NCBI GenBank assembly: GCA_964536375.1
Contig: CAZHXF010000045.1
Span: forward strand, 1-20,852
DNA: 20,852 bases
Source: Desulfuromonas sp964536375
GTDB lineage: Bacteria > Desulfobacterota > Desulfuromonadia > Desulfuromonadales > Desulfuromonadaceae
Reading direction: 5' to 3'
A model generated the notes under the pieces. It saw only the letters and a program-made list of their open reading frames with translations, was not told where the DNA came from and searched no databases. The translations under genes and the position numbers were made by a program. Each line of letters opens with the position of its first letter. The first letter of the stretch is position 1. Shown here in pieces: positions 5,945 to 14,467 of the stretch.

Positions 5945-6886
5945 TCACGCGAAACCTGCAGTTGCCTGCTGCGCTAGCTGCCAGAAGGCAGACACATTTG
6001 CCAACTTCAACGATGCCCTCTGGCAACACAACCCCACCACGTAAGGCTCTAGCTTTGGGGCATGCTCTACCAATCTGACTTTTGACTTAAACGGGCTGCG
6101 CTCCCAAACTAAACGAGGCACAACACCAATACCACCACCCATGGCAATCAAAGCAATCAAAGCTTCATTGCCAGACACCTCAGAGCATATATTGGCGCGC
6201 ACATGATTTTTCTTCAGCCATGAATCAATGCGCTCGCGCGATAAACCGTGCTGTGGTAACACCAACTTGGCTACCGATAGATCAAGCTCACCATCACTCC
6301 CAGTTAAATCATCCTGTCCACCATCATGGTGAGCACAGCGCGGATCATTTCTTGGGTCTTCATATACTGGAGCGATAAACACTAACGGAGTAGTGATCAG
6401 AGGCAGAATCTCAAGTTGGGATCTTTTGCCTTTATCAGAGAACGGTATAGCGGCCACGGCGATATCAATCTCACCACTGGCAATCTGATCTAGCGCTTGT
6501 TCAGCTGCCCCAGTGCGTAACTCCAACTGTACGTAAGGATAACGGCTGCGGTAATCTGCCAAGATCATCGGCAAAATATCATACACGGCAGTCAACGACG
6601 CGTAGATAGACAAGCTACCTGCTATTGACTGCTCTTCACGAATGAGCTGCTTAAAACTGTACCACTGCTGAACCGCTTCTCGCGCATACTGACGAAATCG
6701 TTCACCTTCTGCTGACAAACGCACGCTGCGCTTATCGCGCACAAACAGCTCGCGTTCTACCTGATCTTCCAAGCGCTGTATAGTACGCGTCAGCGCCGAT
6801 GGACTTAGGCCACACAGTCTACTGGCGCGCCCAAAATGCAGCTGCTCAGCCACTACTAAAAAAATCTCCAACTCGCGGATATCCAT
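5945..6886 (-). CDS. ilvY: LysR-type regulator IlvY, activator of ilvC
   Basis: The 313-residue LysR-family protein has an N-terminal winged helix-turn-helix (residues 1-60, MDIRELEIFLVVAEQLHFGRA and SPSALTRTIQRLE) followed by a periplasmic-binding-type effector domain (about 90-300). IlvY activates ilvC on binding acetolactate or acetohydroxybutyrate, the substrates of IlvC. The identity rests on family resemblance plus its divergent position directly beside ilvC, the enterobacterial arrangement. It is about 16 residues longer than E. coli IlvY. The extra residues appear to be an acidic/His loop near 180-200 (CAHHDGGQDDLTGSDGE). Autoregulation from the shared intergenic region is expected. 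Confidence 0.9.
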   Translation of the reverse strand: MDIRELEIFLVVAEQLHFGRASRLCGLSPSALTRTIQRLEDQVERELFVRDKRSVRLSAEGERFRQYAREAVQQWYSFKQLIREEQSIAGSLSIYASLTAVYDILPMILADYRSRYPYVQLELRTGAAEQALDQIASGEIDIAVAAIPFSDKGKRSQLEILPLITTPLVFIAPVYEDPRNDPRCAHHDGGQDDLTGSDGELDLSVAKLVLPQHGLSRERIDSWLKKNHVRANICSEVSGNEALIALIAMGGGIGVVPRLVWERSPFKSKVRLVEHAPKLEPYVVGLCCQRASLKLANVSAFWQLAQQATAGFA

Positions 6887-6940
6887 ATAACTGTCCCCAC
6901 ATTTTCACCCAGCAGAAAACACTCTTGAAACATTCAATCG

Positions 6941-6995
6941 TTGCGTTTTACGCAACACAATATACACATCTAATCAATTTACACAACAATGTAAA
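6941..6995. promoter_or_regulatory. ilvY-ilvC intergenic operators
   Basis: The 207-base divergent region holds two palindromes. TTGCGT-TTT-ACGCAA (6941-6955) has the T-N11-A form of LysR sites, and TTTACA-CAACAA-TGTAAA (6978-6995) is the second. Downstream, TATAAT at 7010-7015 is a good -10 for ilvC, but no consensus -35 sits 17 bases upstream, where the second palindrome lies. This suits an activator-dependent promoter, as known for the two tandem IlvY operators in E. coli. IlvY binding to these exact sites is inferred. Confidence 0.6.
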
Positions 6996-7093
6996 TAGGC
7001 TAAAGTGCGTATAATTTTCCAAATACACTATTAATTGTTCGCTTATTTAGCATCTTCCTACTCATCTCACTAATCGTTTACAGGAGAAATACC

Positions 7094-8566
7094 ATGGGTC
7101 AAAATTATTTCAACACCCTCACGCTACGCCGCAAACTCGACGAACTTGGCACTTGCCGCTTCATGGAAGCAGATGAATTCGTCGACGGCTGCAAATACGC
7201 CAAAGGGAAAAAGATCGTTATCGTCGGTTGCGGAGCCCAAGGTCTGAACCAAGGTTTAAACATGCGCGATAGCGGTCTTGAAGTCTCTTACACCCTGCGC
7301 AAGGAAGCCATTGCACAAAAGCGTCAGTCTTATCTTAATGCCACAGAAAATGGCTTTACCGTAGGCAGCTATGAAGAACTATTGCCCACTGCTGACATCG
7401 TCATGAACCTGGCTCCAGACAAGCAACACACCGATGTAGTCAACACCGTAGTACCCATGATTAAAGAGGGTGCAACATTCTCTTACGCGCACGGCTTCAA
7501 CATTGTTGAGGAAGGCACCGTAATCCGTAAAGATCTTACCGTTATTATGGTAGCCCCAAAATGCCCAGGTTCCGAAGTACGTGCTGAGTATGTGCGTGGT
7601 TTCGGCGTGCCGACACTTATCGCGGTGCATGGCGAAAACGATCCCAACGGTGACGGCATGGAACTCGCCAAGGCACTGTGCTGCGCCCAAGGTGGTAACC
7701 GTGCCGGGGTTCTGGAATCATCCTTTGTCGCTGAGGTTAAATCTGACCTTATGGGCGAGCAGACTATCCTGTGCGGTATGCTGCAAGCCGGTGCTCTGCT
7801 GTGCTTCGATAAGATGGTAGACAACGGTATCGACGCCCCTTACGCTGTAAAACTTATCCAATACGGCTGGGAGACCATCACCGAAGCCCTGAAACATGGT
7901 GGTATCACCAACATGATGGATCGCCTGTCCAACCCAGCTAAACTGGAGGCATTTGAACTGGCGGAAGAGATGAAAGAGATCATGCGTCCACTGTTCCAAA
8001 AGCACATGGACGACATCATCACCGGGGTATTCTCCAGCACCATGATGGCCGACTGGGCCAATGACGACATCAACTTGTTGACTTGGCGTGAGCAAACCGG
8101 TCAAACAGCTTTTGAAAAAACTACCGCCGCCGGTGACATCTCCGAGCAAGAATATTTCGACAAAGCGATTCTCATGGTAGCAATGGTTAAAGCTGGCGTT
8201 GAACTCGCTTTCGAGAGCATGGTTGAAGTGGGCATCGAGCCTGAATCGGCATACTACGAGTCGCTGCACGAAACTCCACTCATTGCTAACACCATCGCTC
8301 GCAAAAAACTGTACGAGATGAACCGCGTTATCTCTGACACTGCTGAATATGGTTGCTATCTGTTCGCCCACGCCTGTGTCCCGCTGCTGAAAAATTTCAT
8401 GGACAGCGTTACCACCGAGGTTATCGGTAAAGGGCTAGACCACAAAGATACCAGCGTCGACAACAGCACCTTGGTACTGGTCAACGCCGAAATCCGTACT
8501 CACTTCATTGAAGAGATCGGTCAGGAGCTGCGTGCCGCTATGAGCGGGATGAAAGCTATCGTTTAA
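7094..8566 (+). CDS. ilvC: Ketol-acid reductoisomerase, class II
   Basis: IlvC isomerises and reduces acetolactate or acetohydroxybutyrate with NADPH and Mg2+, the second common step of valine and isoleucine synthesis. The 490-residue product has the long, class II form with a duplicated C-terminal helical domain, and aligns along its length with E. coli IlvC (491 residues). Visible motifs are the Rossmann loop GCGAQGLNQG (45-54), APDKQHTD, MVAPKCPGSE with the catalytic Lys, the metal-binding EVKSDLMGEQTILCG and the second-half YYESLHETPLIANTIAR. An AGGAGA Shine-Dalgarno precedes the ATG. It is transcribed divergently from ilvY and followed by a hairpin terminator. Confidence 0.97.
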   Translation: MGQNYFNTLTLRRKLDELGTCRFMEADEFVDGCKYAKGKKIVIVGCGAQGLNQGLNMRDSGLEVSYTLRKEAIAQKRQSYLNATENGFTVGSYEELLPTADIVMNLAPDKQHTDVVNTVVPMIKEGATFSYAHGFNIVEEGTVIRKDLTVIMVAPKCPGSEVRAEYVRGFGVPTLIAVHGENDPNGDGMELAKALCCAQGGNRAGVLESSFVAEVKSDLMGEQTILCGMLQAGALLCFDKMVDNGIDAPYAVKLIQYGWETITEALKHGGITNMMDRLSNPAKLEAFELAEEMKEIMRPLFQKHMDDIITGVFSSTMMADWANDDINLLTWREQTGQTAFEKTTAAGDISEQEYFDKAILMVAMVKAGVELAFESMVEVGIEPESAYYESLHETPLIANTIARKKLYEMNRVISDTAEYGCYLFAHACVPLLKNFMDSVTTEVIGKGLDHKDTSVDNSTLVLVNAEIRTHFIEEIGQELRAAMSGMKAIV

Positions 8567-8602
8567 TAAATACCAGCTCGGTTGAATACAGCTTAGGCAT
8601 AA

Positions 8603-8647
8603 ACACGAAGGCCATCTGTCTAACATCAGGTGGCCTTCGTGTGTTTA
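8603..8647 (+). terminator. Hairpin terminator after ilvC
   Basis: ACACGAAGGCCA (8603-8614) pairs perfectly with TGGCCTTCGTGT (8631-8642), beginning 36 bases after the ilvC stop. The trailing sequence GTTTAATG is only modestly T-rich, so efficiency is uncertain. Confidence 0.6.
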
Positions 8648-8681
8648 ATGATGTTCATCGGGGATAAAGCGAGGTTCCAGC

Positions 8682-9251
8682 ATGCAAACACGCTGCGTTT
8701 GGTGTGGTAACGATCCACTGTACATCGACTACCATGATCATGAATGGGGAGTACCTGTACATGATGAACGCCAGTTGTTTGAGATGTTGTCCCTTGAGGG
8801 CGCGCAGGCGGGTCTTAGCTGGTTAACCATTTTAAGAAAACGCGCGGGATATCGTCAGGCTTTTGCCAATTTTGACATCAACATTGTCAGCAACTTTGCA
8901 CCAGCCGTAATTGATGACCTTATGACCAATCCAAACATAGTGCGTAATCGCCTCAAGATAACATCTGTCGTTAACAATGCTCACGTCGCATTGACAATAA
9001 ACGACCAGTACGGCAGCTTAGATCATTTTCTGTGGCGTTATACCGAGGGAGTATCCATCAACAACAATTGGCACAGTCACGAGCAGATACCAGCGCAAAG
9101 CGAGGTGTCCGTCCTCATGAGCAAAGACCTGAAAAAACTCGGCTGCAAATTTATCGGACCAACAATATGCTATGCTCTGATGCAGTCAATCGGCATGGTA
9201 AACGACCATGTAACCAGCTGCTTTCGCTATCAACAGATAAAAAACCTCTAG
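8682..9251 (+). CDS. tag: DNA-3-methyladenine glycosylase I
   Basis: Tag excises 3-methyladenine from alkylated DNA as the first step of base excision repair. The 189-residue protein matches E. coli Tag (187) throughout: RCVWCGNDPLYIDYHDHEWG at the N-terminus, the LEGAQAGLSWLTIL segment with the active-site Glu38, KFIGPTICYALMQSIG, and GMVNDHVTSC near the end. The zinc ligands of the family are present (N-terminal Cys5 and His18, then His175 and Cys179). A GAGG Shine-Dalgarno lies seven bases before the ATG. The next gene starts 38 bases after the stop, so the two are probably cotranscribed. Confidence 0.95.
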   Translation: MQTRCVWCGNDPLYIDYHDHEWGVPVHDERQLFEMLSLEGAQAGLSWLTILRKRAGYRQAFANFDINIVSNFAPAVIDDLMTNPNIVRNRLKITSVVNNAHVALTINDQYGSLDHFLWRYTEGVSINNNWHSHEQIPAQSEVSVLMSKDLKKLGCKFIGPTICYALMQSIGMVNDHVTSCFRYQQIKNL

Positions 9252-9289
9252 CAGGTTATCTTTCAATCTTAGATGTCAGGATTATACCC

Positions 9290-9631
9290 ATGAGCACATT
9301 ACCCAATTGTCCTAAATGCAACTCTGAATACACCTACGAAGATGGCACATTGTTGGTCTGTCCCGAATGTGGTAACGAATGGTCGCTAAGTGACGCTGCC
9401 GAGGATACAGCAACAGAATTGGTGGTCAAAGATGCCCATGGCAACACCTTGCAGGATGGTGACAGCATCACCATTATTAAAGACCTGAAAATCAAAGGCT
9501 CATCGCAAGTAGTGAAAGTGGGGACCAAGGTTAAGAACATCCGCCTCATAGACGGTGACCACAACATTGATTGCAAAGTAAGCGGCATCGGCCCCATGCA
9601 ATTAAAATCCGAATTTGTCAAAAAACAGTAG
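9290..9631 (+). CDS. yjdM: YjdM/PhnA-type zinc-ribbon protein
   Basis: The 113-residue product has a zinc ribbon with C7, C10, C24 and C27 (CPKC and CPEC), followed by a small beta domain (VVKDAHGNTLQDGDSITIIKDLKIKG) that ends QLKSEFVKK. E. coli YjdM (formerly PhnA) has the same layout and about 111 residues. Despite the old name there is no good evidence for a role in phosphonate use, and its biochemical function is not established. The start is the ATG at 9290 rather than an in-frame upstream codon inside tag, because it gives the conserved length and has a CAGGA signal nine bases before it. Confidence 0.9.
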   Translation: MSTLPNCPKCNSEYTYEDGTLLVCPECGNEWSLSDAAEDTATELVVKDAHGNTLQDGDSITIIKDLKIKGSSQVVKVGTKVKNIRLIDGDHNIDCKVSGIGPMQLKSEFVKKQ

Positions 9632-9647
9632 TTCTGCAGTCAAACGC

Positions 9648-9685
9648 AAAAAAGCCGACCATTTATGCAATGGTCGGCTTTTTTT
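9648..9685. terminator. Bidirectional rho-independent terminator
   Basis: A perfect 10-bp stem, GCCGACCATT (9654-9663) with AATGGTCGGC (9669-9678), is flanked by an A-run on the left and a T-run on the right. It lies between the convergent yjdM-like gene (ends 9631) and htpG (ends 9711), so it can terminate both. Confidence 0.9.
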
Positions 9686-9710
9686 GTGTAACAGTGTTGT
9701 CAAGCTAAGC

Positions 9711-11621
9711 TCAGTCTACCTTGACACTTTCAGACATCAATTTAGACAACGCCCGAGCAAAAACTACCGGATCACGTGGCTTATCGCCCTCAAGCAATAG
9801 CGCTTGATCATATAATAGTCCGGCGTATTCTTTGAGTTTTTCACTGCTGCTGTCAGCGGCAAACAATTGCTTCATGCGCACAATCAAATCGTGATTGGGA
9901 TTAATCTCCAACATCCGCTGCCCCTGTGGCAACTGCTGCCCCATAGCTTCGAACATTTTGGCCATCTTGGGATCAAGGTCGTGCTCACCGGCAACCAGAC
10001 ACACCGCAGAATCCTTCAGACGCCCGGAAATACGCACTTCTGAAACCAGATCTTTGAGCTCTTCCTGCATCAGCTCTAGCAGGTCACCAAACTCTTTTTT
10101 CTGCTCTTCCTTATTCGTATCGCCAAGATCAAGATCACCCTTAATTGCCGACTGGAACTGTTTTTCCTTATAAGCGCCCAGACCAGAGATGATGATGTCG
10201 TCAAAATCATCGGTCATGATCAGCACTTCTATACCTTTTTCCTTAAACACTTCAAGGTATGGCGATGCTTCGGCACTGGCACGCGCACTACCAGTAATGT
10301 AATAAATCTCTTTCTGGTCTTCCGGCATGCGCTCGACATACTCAGCCAGCGTGGTGGTCTTGCCCGCCTCGGTAGCTGTCGATTCGAGCAACAACAGATC
10401 AGCTATAGTTTCGCGCCGTTCAAAATCGTGATGAATGCCCTCTTTGAGAATACGACCAAACTCAGTGTAAAATTCACCATAGGCTTCGGCATCATCTTTC
10501 TTCATCTGTGCCAGAGTATCTAGGACTTTCTTGGTCAGGTTCTTTTTAATAACCTCAACCACTTTGTTTTCCTGCAAGATCTCGCGGCTTACGTTCAGCG
10601 GCAAATCTGAAGATTCAACCACCCCTTTTACGAAGCGCAGATAGACTGGAAGCATAGCTTCGCAATGATCCATAATCTGTACGCGACGCACATACAATGT
10701 TGGACCAATTTTGTAATCCTGATAAAAAATATCGTGCGGACGTTTTGCCGGCAAGTACAACAATGCGGAGAATTCGGTGGTACCCTCAGCGCGATAATGA
10801 ATGACCTTAGCCGGATTGGTAAAATCGTGGGAAACATGCTTGTAAAATTCGTTATATTCCTCTTCGCTTACCTCATCTTTACTCTTCAACCAGATAGCTT
10901 TACACGAGTTAAACGTTTCCTGCTTAACCTCGGTGATAGTCTTCTCTTTATCATCCGGGTTTTCTGGATCAGGAATAGTACGGGTAACATCCATAACCAC
11001 TGGATATTCAATAAAATCAGAATACTGCTTAACTATTTTACGGATTTCCCACTCTTCCAAATAAGCTTTGGCGTCATCTTTCAAGGTGAGAATAACATCG
11101 GTACCCTTAGTCTCCTTGACCGCGGCATCAATGGTATATGAGCCATCGGCTTCAGATTCCCACAACACCGCCTGGTCGTTAGCCACACCAGCCTTACGGG
11201 TGATGACACTGACCTTATCGGCAATCATAAATGATGAGTAGAAACCGACCCCGAACTGACCTATCAACTCAGGATTATTTTCAACTTCCCGACTTTCCAA
11301 CAACTTAATAAATTCTTTGGTACCTGAATGGGCAATAGTTCCCAGCGCCTGATCAGCTTCATCGCGGCTCATGCCGATACCGTTATCACGAATGGTAAGA
11401 GTGCCGGCTTCCTTGTCGGGAATCAGCTGAATTTTCCACTCATCACCACCTTCGGCCACGGCAGCATCAGTCAGCGCTTCATAGCGTGCTTTATCAATGG
11501 CATCAGAGGCATTGGAGATCAATTCACGCAGGAAAATCTCCTTGTTGGAATAGAGTGAATGGATCATCAGATCAAGAATTTTTTTAACCTCAGTCTTAAA
11601 CTCGTGCTTGTTTGCTGTCAT
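9711..11621 (-). CDS. htpG: Chaperone HtpG (Hsp90)
   Basis: HtpG is the bacterial Hsp90, an ATP-dependent homodimeric cytosolic chaperone. The 636-residue protein has the GHKL ATPase domain (about 1-220: EIFLRELISNASDA with catalytic Glu33, DNGIGM, GTIAHSGT, GQFGVGFYS), the middle domain (about 230-500) and the C-terminal dimerisation domain. The start is the ATG at 11621: it follows a GGAGG Shine-Dalgarno and aligns with E. coli HtpG. An in-frame codon 126 bases upstream is rejected, because the added residues would run through the promoter and the preceding gene's terminator hairpin. Confidence 0.97.
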   Translation of the reverse strand: MTANKHEFKTEVKKILDLMIHSLYSNKEIFLRELISNASDAIDKARYEALTDAAVAEGGDEWKIQLIPDKEAGTLTIRDNGIGMSRDEADQALGTIAHSGTKEFIKLLESREVENNPELIGQFGVGFYSSFMIADKVSVITRKAGVANDQAVLWESEADGSYTIDAAVKETKGTDVILTLKDDAKAYLEEWEIRKIVKQYSDFIEYPVVMDVTRTIPDPENPDDKEKTITEVKQETFNSCKAIWLKSKDEVSEEEYNEFYKHVSHDFTNPAKVIHYRAEGTTEFSALLYLPAKRPHDIFYQDYKIGPTLYVRRVQIMDHCEAMLPVYLRFVKGVVESSDLPLNVSREILQENKVVEVIKKNLTKKVLDTLAQMKKDDAEAYGEFYTEFGRILKEGIHHDFERRETIADLLLLESTATEAGKTTTLAEYVERMPEDQKEIYYITGSARASAEASPYLEVFKEKGIEVLIMTDDFDDIIISGLGAYKEKQFQSAIKGDLDLGDTNKEEQKKEFGDLLELMQEELKDLVSEVRISGRLKDSAVCLVAGEHDLDPKMAKMFEAMGQQLPQGQRMLEINPNHDLIVRMKQLFAADSSSEKLKEYAGLLYDQALLLEGDKPRDPVVFARALSKLMSESVKVD

Positions 11622-11675
11622 GAATCTAATTACCTCCGAATGGATATAGGGATTATGTTTATTGGTTCGGGTGTG

Positions 11676-11704
11676 AAGATAAGCACCCAGGTAAGGAAAG
11701 TCAA
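11676..11704 (-). promoter_or_regulatory. Probable sigma-70 promoter of htpG
   Basis: On the minus strand TTGACT (11704-11699) and TATCTT (11681-11676) are 17 bases apart, about 55 bases before the htpG start. I did not find a convincing sigma-32 site (CTTGAA with CCCCAT), although htpG is heat-induced by sigma-32 in E. coli. Confidence 0.55.
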
Positions 11705-11728
11705 CCGTCAGGCTAGTATTTTTAACTA

Positions 11729-11748
11729 AGTGGCTATTTATAGCCACT
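11729..11748 (-). terminator. Hairpin after the CPA2 antiporter gene
   Basis: AGTGGCTA and TAGCCACT form a perfect 8-bp stem with a 4-base loop, 13 bases past the stop of the antiporter gene on the minus strand. The following sequence has no solid T-run, so it is a weak or rho-assisted terminator candidate. Confidence 0.45.
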
Positions 11749-11761
11749 CATAAGAACCGGT

Positions 11762-13732
11762 CTATATTGAAATCGAGCGCCCATGCAGCAAATCACAAAC
11801 CCGAGCAACCTCTTTGCTGTTGCCCATCAACATCAGCGTATCTCCCTGCAGGAGACGAAAGCCTCCAGAAGGGTTGTAGATGGTACGTTCCTGACGGATA
11901 ATAGCGACTACGGTTACACCAGTTTTTTGGCGCAAATCCAGTTCGGCAAGGCTGGCGTCTAAGCATGGGGAATCATCAGGCATAGCTTGATATTCCAACC
12001 GCCCCCCCGTGAGGACAGACAGTCCCTGAGTGCTGATATCGGCATTAACCATCGAGGTGTAATGTTCCTGGCGCAATTCGGCAAGAACATGGAGGATATG
12101 TCCCTCACTAAGGCTAAAATGGTGCATGAGATTCGCTCCCAACTGGAGACTGGCTTCAAATTCGTCGGGAACTACTTCGTCGGCACCAAGAGCACACAGC
12201 TGTTGCAATTCGGCAACATAACGGGTACGGGCCAAAATATACAGATCGGGGTTGAGTTGGCGGGCAATATGGATAGTACGGGCCAATGCCGCCGGATCAT
12301 TAATGGAGAGCACCAGTGCCCGCGCGCGTTTGATCCCCAATTCCACCAACATTTCGCCCGAAGTAACATCGCCATAAATAACAAAATCATCAGTCTTGCG
12401 TCCAGCGTGAACATTTTCTGCATTGAGTTCTATGTACACATGGGGGATGTTAAACTGGCGCAGAATCCGCCCAACATTTTTCCCAGATAAACCATATCCA
12501 CCAATGAGCACATGGCCGTTGAGGTTGCCGGTTTGTTCATGAATCTCTGGTTGAATACCTTGTAGTGGTGTACCAATTAGTCCGGCTAACCATGCCGCCC
12601 AGCACTCGGCTTTACCGGCAATTACCGGGGTGGCAATCATGGTCAGGGCAATAACCGCTAGGGTGATCTGATACATTTCGTCTGTCAACAGCTGCAAAGA
12701 GGTGGCCGCTTTGATAAATACGAAGGAAAATTCACCAGCCTGAAACAGTAAAAATCCGGTAATGAGGGCAATGCGCAGGGGAAAGCGACATATCCTTGTC
12801 GCCAGGACAGCGGCAATGAATTTGACAACAAAGACCATAACGGTGGCACCGAGAACTATGGGCCAGTCCGCGATGACACGCTGGATATTGACTAACATGC
12901 CGATAGAGACAAAGAATATGGCAAGAAAGGTGTCACGAAATGGCAGGATATCGGAGAGCGCCTGATGAGCATAGGGTGATTCCGCCAGGGCCAAACCAGC
13001 TAGAAACGCCCCGAGTTCCAACGACAAGCCCACAGCGCTGGTTAGCCAAGCGGTAACCAGAATCAGCGCCAAAATAGTGATGCGAAACAGCTCCTGCGAG
13101 CGTGATTTAAGAATGTACAGCAAAAGCGGTTGCAACAAAAAGCGCGAGAAGAGTGACAGTCCGGTGATTAGTGCCGCGACTTTGGCGATTTCACCGATGG
13201 ACAACGTCAGGTCTTGTCCTGCCAGCAGCGGCAGAGCAACAAGAAAGAACACCACCGCTAAATCTTGGGCCAATAAAATGCCTAAGGCCATGCGGCCGTG
13301 ACCGGTATCCATCTCACCGCGCTCACTGAGTAACTTGAGAACAATAGCAGTAGATGAAAGTGACAGCGCCATGGCCATAGGGATAGCTGTTTTCATGCCG
13401 AAGCCAAACAGACTAGCGACACCGATCAACAACCCGCCACTGACCAAAATCTGCGCCAGTCCGCCGACCAAAAGTAAACGCTTAAAACGCAATAAGCGCG
13501 AAACAGAGAACTCTAACCCGATGGTGAACAGCAGTAGAATGACACCAAATTCGGCAATCACATCTACTTCGTGAATGTTTTTGATCAAAAACAACCCAGA
13601 GGGTCCAGCTATAACCCCGGAAATCAGGTAGCCAATAATTGGTGACAATTTAAGGCGGGTAAAAATGAGGGCGCTTCCCAAGGCCAGGGTCAAGAGAATC
13701 AGCAGATCGAGAAGAAAAACATGGTCTAGCAT
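11762..13732 (-). CDS. CPA2-family monovalent cation/proton antiporter (KefB/YbaL type)
   Basis: The 656-residue inner-membrane protein has three parts. An N-terminal transporter domain with about 12 membrane segments (1-375) includes SLSSTAIVLKLL and the Gln156-Asp157 pair in LLAQDLAVV, the ion-path residues of Kef-type antiporters. A cytosolic TrkA-N/RCK nucleotide-binding domain follows (about 405-520, GGYGLSGKNVG at 411-421). A TrkA-C domain ends the protein (about 570-650). The family exchanges K+ or Na+ for H+ under nucleotide or glutathione control. I leave the symbol empty because kefB, kefC and ybaL cannot be separated by eye. No KefF/KefG ancillary subunit gene is nearby. The RBS is weak. 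Confidence 0.9.
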   Translation of the reverse strand: MLDHVFLLDLLILLTLALGSALIFTRLKLSPIIGYLISGVIAGPSGLFLIKNIHEVDVIAEFGVILLLFTIGLEFSVSRLLRFKRLLLVGGLAQILVSGGLLIGVASLFGFGMKTAIPMAMALSLSSTAIVLKLLSERGEMDTGHGRMALGILLAQDLAVVFFLVALPLLAGQDLTLSIGEIAKVAALITGLSLFSRFLLQPLLLYILKSRSQELFRITILALILVTAWLTSAVGLSLELGAFLAGLALAESPYAHQALSDILPFRDTFLAIFFVSIGMLVNIQRVIADWPIVLGATVMVFVVKFIAAVLATRICRFPLRIALITGFLLFQAGEFSFVFIKAATSLQLLTDEMYQITLAVIALTMIATPVIAGKAECWAAWLAGLIGTPLQGIQPEIHEQTGNLNGHVLIGGYGLSGKNVGRILRQFNIPHVYIELNAENVHAGRKTDDFVIYGDVTSGEMLVELGIKRARALVLSINDPAALARTIHIARQLNPDLYILARTRYVAELQQLCALGADEVVPDEFEASLQLGANLMHHFSLSEGHILHVLAELRQEHYTSMVNADISTQGLSVLTGGRLEYQAMPDDSPCLDASLAELDLRQKTGVTVVAIIRQERTIYNPSGGFRLLQGDTLMLMGNSKEVARVCDLLHGRSISI

Positions 13733-13868
13733 GGCGGTTGCTCGCAGGTGAATGGTCTATTATGGAAGCAGAGCAGGATGATTATAAGTCCCCTCCGTTG
13801 AAGCTATAGTTTATTTTACAACTGCAAAAATTGAATCACAGTAGGTTCTTGTGAAATCCGACAGCCTG

Positions 13869-14429
13869 CTAATCAAGAGGGAGATATTCGACAGCTACAA
13901 CTTCCAATTCATCTTCACCACTAGGCACTTTTACGACAACTGTATCGCCGACAAAAGCACCAAGCAGCGCACGCCCAATTGGCGATACCCAACTGATGCG
14001 CCCGCGAGCCGGATCAATTTCATCCTCACCGACAATACTGAGGACCTTTTCTGTCCCAGCTTCATTTTCAACCGTTACAGTACAGCCAAAAAACACCTTC
14101 TCCCCGGCAACCTGTTGCTGCTGCACTGGATCTATAATAATTGCCGCATCCATACGCTTGGTCAGGTAACGCAGACGCCCATCAATTGCCCGTAAGCGTT
14201 TTTTCCCATAGTGGTAATCAGCATTTTCGGAACGGTCCCCATTTGACGCTGCCCAGGTGACAGTTTTTACCATATCCGGGCGTTGCACATACAACAGATC
14301 CTTGATCTCTGCTTTGATGCGCACCGCGCAACCTGTAGTCATGTAATTGCCATGCCCTTTGATGGCTGGCGCAGTAGTGGCGTCGTCATCGTCATCATCC
14401 AGTGCGGGTAAATTATCCATCGTTCTCAT
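13869..14429 (-). CDS. greB: Transcription elongation factor GreB with acidic N-terminal extension
   Basis: Gre factors insert a coiled coil into the RNA polymerase secondary channel and stimulate cleavage of backtracked RNA. The 186-residue protein carries the GreB-type core: VTWAASNGDRSENADY with catalytic Asp65 and Glu68 at the coiled-coil tip, the KKRLR...LRYLTKRM stretch, and the FKBP-like C-terminal domain (VGEDEIDPARGRISWVSPIGRALLG). It starts at the ATG at 14429, with a GAGGA signal five bases upstream. The first 28 residues add an acidic tail (DDDDDD at 11-16) that is absent from E. coli GreB (158 residues). It lies 38 bases after the acetyltransferase gene and may be in the same operon. 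Confidence 0.92.
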   Translation of the reverse strand: MRTMDNLPALDDDDDDATTAPAIKGHGNYMTTGCAVRIKAEIKDLLYVQRPDMVKTVTWAASNGDRSENADYHYGKKRLRAIDGRLRYLTKRMDAAIIIDPVQQQQVAGEKVFFGCTVTVENEAGTEKVLSIVGEDEIDPARGRISWVSPIGRALLGAFVGDTVVVKVPSGEDELEVVAVEYLPLD

Positions 14430-14467
14430 GCAATCCTCAACTTTTAGCGCTCGGGTCTTGCCAGTCG

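Noticed and set aside
7718..8371. Open frame of 217 codons opposite ilvC
   Set aside because: It is an antisense shadow of ilvC with no recognisable motif or start signal.
9032..9289. Longer form of the zinc-ribbon protein starting inside tag
   Set aside because: These codons are an out-of-frame reading of tag. The ATG at 9290 has its own RBS and gives the family length.
10665..11141. Open frame of 158 codons opposite htpG
   Set aside because: It lies wholly antisense to a strongly conserved gene, has no RBS, and its residue composition is what the complement of htpG codons yields.
11622..11710. Sigma-32 heat-shock promoter for htpG
   Set aside because: No CTTGAA/CCCCAT pair with proper spacing was found. 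The visible pair fits sigma-70.
11622..11747. N-terminal extension of HtpG by 42 residues
   Set aside because: It would read through the htpG promoter and the antiporter terminator hairpin. The GGAGG-preceded ATG at 11621 aligns with known HtpG starts.
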